This document shows positions 40,266 through 42,694 of a stretch of 42,694 bases of DNA, piece by piece (within the stretch, counting starts at the first letter, position 1; each line of letters starts with the position of its first letter). The stretch spans positions 1 through 42,694 of the forward strand of contig JAFGPC010000093.1 in NCBI GenBank assembly GCA_016926155.1. The letters are read 5' to 3'. The translations under genes were made by a program, and so were the position numbers. Source of the DNA: Sedimentisphaerales bacterium (GTDB lineage Bacteria; Planctomycetota; Phycisphaerae; Sedimentisphaerales; Anaerohalosphaeraceae). The notes beneath the pieces were generated by a model that was not told the origin of the DNA, made no database searches, and was given only the letters and a program-made list of their open reading frames with translations.

Positions 40266-42694
40266 TTATCGCTCCGGATACGGCGGCAGGGGTGGGATGG
40301 TCTTTTCCTGCGTACGCAACTGCTCCAGAATGACCTCGATCGCTTTATTAAGCTGCTGATCGGTCCCGGAGTATTCCTTGGCGGGATCATTATCGATGAA
40401 GATATCCGGGTCCACACCGTAGCCCTCGATAATCCATTCCTTACCTTCGAGATCATACCGTGAAAATTCCGGTTTTCGCAGGTCACCGCCATCCAGCAGC
40501 GGCAGTGAGCCTCGAATGCCAACCACGCCGCCCCAGGTTCGTTTGCCGATCACCGTGCCCAGCTTGTACTGTTTGAACCGGAAAGTGAACAGGTCCCCGT
40601 CCGATGCGCTGAACTCATCGCACAAACAGACCATCGGACCCCACAGCATATCGCCCGGGTCCACGCGAGGGGCGCCGTTTCGCGCCACGTCGATCATTAC
40701 GGCTTCGCGCCGCAGCCGCTCGATTAGCATGGGAGAGACATTGCCCCCGCCATTGCCCCGGACATCTACAATCAGGGCCTTTTTGCGAAGCTGGGGATAA
40801 AAATGCTTTGCAAATTCGTTCAGGCCGGCCGGTCCCATATCGGGCACATGCAGATAGCCCACCTTACCATTGGTTGCCTTGCTGACTTTTTCGATATTAC
40901 CCTGCACCCATTGATAATAGTAGAGCTGCGATTCATCATCTGTTGGGATCACGATCACATCCCGGCTGCCTTCGGTTTCTGGTTTCTCATTCAAAGTAAG
41001 CGTTACCTGCCGGCCGGCCGTGTTGATCAGCAGTTCATAAAAACTGCTTACCTCCTTTGTGCATTTTCCGTTAATCGCCAGGATGTAGTCGCCTTCGCCG
41101 GCATCCACTCCCATCTCGGTCAATGGAGATCGGAGAGACCGGTCCCAGTTCTGTCCGCTGAGAATTTCATCAATACGGAAATACCCGCTTTCTTTATCTT
41201 TGGTAATAACCGCTCCCAGCAGGCCCATCCTGATCCGCGCCGGCCTTGAGTAGTCGCCGCCGCTGACATAGGCATGCCCCGCATTCAGTTCGCTGATCAT
41301 TTCCCCGATGACATAGGTCAGATCCGCCCGATGCCGCACATGGGCCACCAGCGGCTCGTATTTCTTTTGCATGGCATCCCAATCGACTCCATGCATATTG
41401 GGAACATAGAAGAATTCCCGCATCTGTCTCCAGCACTCGTGGAAGATCTGATTCCATTCGGCATAACGATCCAGCATAACCTCCATTTCGCCCAGGTCTA
41501 AAGTCTTACCCATGTCCGCCTTACCCTTGGGCAAATCGATGATGGAATATTTCCCGCCGGATGCCAGCAGCATCTTTTTGCCGTCGGCGCTGATCTCGTA
41601 TCCACCGTAAGAACCGATCTCGGTTTCTTTTTTTTCTTTAAGGTCGTATACCAGTAATTGTGAACCGCGATCCTTGCTGCCGTTCCGGTTGTAATAGAGA
41701 CGATCTTCCACCGAACTCAGATTGTAATAGCGGGATGCTTCTATCGGCAGAGCGAGGATGCGTCCGATGATTCCGTCGATGTCAACACGAAGGCTTTCCT
41801 CCTTGGCTTTCTCATCTTTGTCGTCTTCCGCTTTCTTTTCCTCTTCGGAATCTTTTTCCGAATCGTCTTTCGATTCATCCTTCTTGATCTGTACCTCATC
41901 ACTAGTCGGCTCAAAAGGAGACGGGGTACCTTTGGCCAACGTCACAAAATAAATACGGGCCATATCAAGATAGACATGGTTCCATTCGGTCCAACTATAG
42001 ATTGGACGAAAATCTCGATTGGAAACAAAGAAGACAAATCGTCCGTCTGAACTGAATGTGGCACTACCTGCTTCATACCATGTGTCAGTGATGGGATAGG
42101 ACTCTTTCTTTTCCAGCGAATACAAATAGATCCGACTGACAGTCTCAACCTCCGGTCGGGTGTACACAATCCATTGACTGTCCGGTGACCATGCATAATC
42201 ATGCATTTCCCAAGCCGTTGCCCGGTCGACTTCGGTAATGGTCCCCGTTTCAATATCCACATAGGAGAGACGCTGCCGTTTATCCCCCCAGAGGATTTTC
42301 TTACTGTCCGGAGACCAGCGAATGTCATACTTGTACGTATCGGCCTCTTTGGTGACCTGTTTGGCCGGACCGCTGCCGTCCTGCGGTTCGAGATAAATTT
42401 CATCCTCGCCCGTGGCATCACTGATATAGGCAATCCACTTTCCATCGGGCGACCATTTGCTGTTGCGCTCATGTACACCGGGCGTCTGCGTCAGGTTGCG
42501 AATCGCCCCGTTCTCGGCCGGTACGGTAAACACATCCCCTCGCGCGCCGAACAGGGCTCGCTTGCCGTCGGGGGCAATTCCGGCATTTGTAACATTACCG
42601 ACTACATTTCGCAAAGCTGTGCGGGCATCCGGCGCATCTTCCTGAATATAGACCTTAAGACGCTTGCTGGTTTCCGTCTCCAGATCAAACCGAA
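40266..42694 (-). CDS. Tricorn-like S41-family protease, C-terminal part (gene continues past the window)
   Basis: At least 809 residues; the frame stays open to 42694, so the apparent start at 42614 (a TTG) is internal. The N-terminal part is a WD40/TolB-like beta-propeller (repeats like NSKWSPDGKWIAYISDATG, IRWSPDSKKILW and YAWSPDSQWIVY). A long Lys/Glu/Asp-rich stretch lies near 41770-41910. Next come a PDZ domain and an S41 peptidase: VDVRGNGGGNVSPM, then CDEFSASDGDLFTF with the probable catalytic Ser at codon 40602-40604, and GVVGIRGSLPLLDGG. The Tricorn protease breaks peptides in the cytoplasm of archaea; bacterial homologs are common in Planctomycetota and others. No signal can be judged because the start is missing. 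Confidence 0.88.
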   Translation of the reverse strand, partial: RFDLETETSKRLKVYIQEDAPDARTALRNVVGNVTNAGIAPDGKRALFGARGDVFTVPAENGAIRNLTQTPGVHERNSKWSPDGKWIAYISDATGEDEIYLEPQDGSGPAKQVTKEADTYKYDIRWSPDSKKILWGDKRQRLSYVDIETGTITEVDRATAWEMHDYAWSPDSQWIVYTRPEVETVSRIYLYSLEKKESYPITDTWYEAGSATFSSDGRFVFFVSNRDFRPIYSWTEWNHVYLDMARIYFVTLAKGTPSPFEPTSDEVQIKKDESKDDSEKDSEEEKKAEDDKDEKAKEESLRVDIDGIIGRILALPIEASRYYNLSSVEDRLYYNRNGSKDRGSQLLVYDLKEKKETEIGSYGGYEISADGKKMLLASGGKYSIIDLPKGKADMGKTLDLGEMEVMLDRYAEWNQIFHECWRQMREFFYVPNMHGVDWDAMQKKYEPLVAHVRHRADLTYVIGEMISELNAGHAYVSGGDYSRPARIRMGLLGAVITKDKESGYFRIDEILSGQNWDRSLRSPLTEMGVDAGEGDYILAINGKCTKEVSSFYELLINTAGRQVTLTLNEKPETEGSRDVIVIPTDDESQLYYYQWVQGNIEKVSKATNGKVGYLHVPDMGPAGLNEFAKHFYPQLRKKALIVDVRGNGGGNVSPMLIERLRREAVMIDVARNGAPRVDPGDMLWGPMVCLCDEFSASDGDLFTFRFKQYKLGTVIGKRTWGGVVGIRGSLPLLDGGDLRKPEFSRYDLEGKEWIIEGYGVDPDIFIDNDPAKEYSGTDQQLNKAIEVILEQLRTQEKTIPPLPPYPER

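Noticed and set aside
1-42694. tRNA, rRNA, CRISPR array or insertion sequence
   Set aside because: I looked and found no cloverleaf, regular repeat-spacer array or transposase-like reading frame.

Overview
The window looks like a chromosomal stretch from a Gram-negative-type bacterium of the Planctomycetota/Phycisphaerae kind. This assignment is an inference from gene content: a DUF1080-type sugar-binding or hydrolase domain, a GH29 fucosidase, a sialate O-acetylesterase, a Tricorn-type protease, a membrane-anchored PpiD/SurA-like protein, exported proteins and lipoproteins, and moderate GC. There is no rRNA or tRNA, no CRISPR array and no insertion sequence that I can see. The window opens inside one gene (an ArsP-type permease) and closes inside another (a Tricorn-like protease).

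Region 1 (1-6633) is the most interesting part: a co-directional metalloid-resistance island. It holds the end of an ArsP_1/DUF318 permease, a small CxxC redox protein, and then two copies of a three-gene cassette flanking an ACR3 arsenite efflux pump. Each cassette is a membrane-anchored thioredoxin-like protein (ArsF-like), a CcdA/DsbD-type membrane protein (ArsG-like), and a flavodoxin-fold FMN reductase with a twin-arginine export signal. In the first cassette the thioredoxin protein is fused to Cys-rich NosL-like and MerB-like domains. Together they suggest a chain that carries electrons from the cytoplasm across the membrane to an exported flavoprotein, next to arsenite and organoarsenical efflux. 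A degenerate ORF with two in-frame TAG codons lies between cassette 1 and ACR3.

Region 2 (6651-11295, minus strand): a lipoprotein, bioA, bioD and a short alpha-glucan phosphorylase, probably one transcript from a promoter at 11268-11295. Region 3 (11325-14094, plus): pcm and recG overlap. Region 4 (14111-18740, minus): a PpiD/SurA-like protein, two small membrane proteins, lipB and lipA, closely packed behind a promoter at 18713-18740. Region 5 (18805-25080): an HD-domain protein, a cupin with a clear promoter, an exported alpha-L-fucosidase, an unknown membrane-anchored protein, a gap bounded by two minus-strand terminators that may encode a structured RNA, and transketolase.

Region 6 (25319-33086): an iron-sulfur flavoprotein with two Cys clusters, a palindromic dispersed-type repeat, sialate O-acetylesterase, an exported unknown, a DUF1080 plus (alpha/alpha)6 hydrolase fusion, a GT39-like glycosyltransferase and a NifU-like scaffold protein. 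Region 7 (33160-37884, minus): a GT2 glycosyltransferase followed by two tandem paralogous GT39-like membrane proteins. Region 8 (38166-42694): dnaK with a strong terminator, convergent with the Tricorn-like protease. Most regions outside region 1 read as ordinary housekeeping and polysaccharide-degradation genes.
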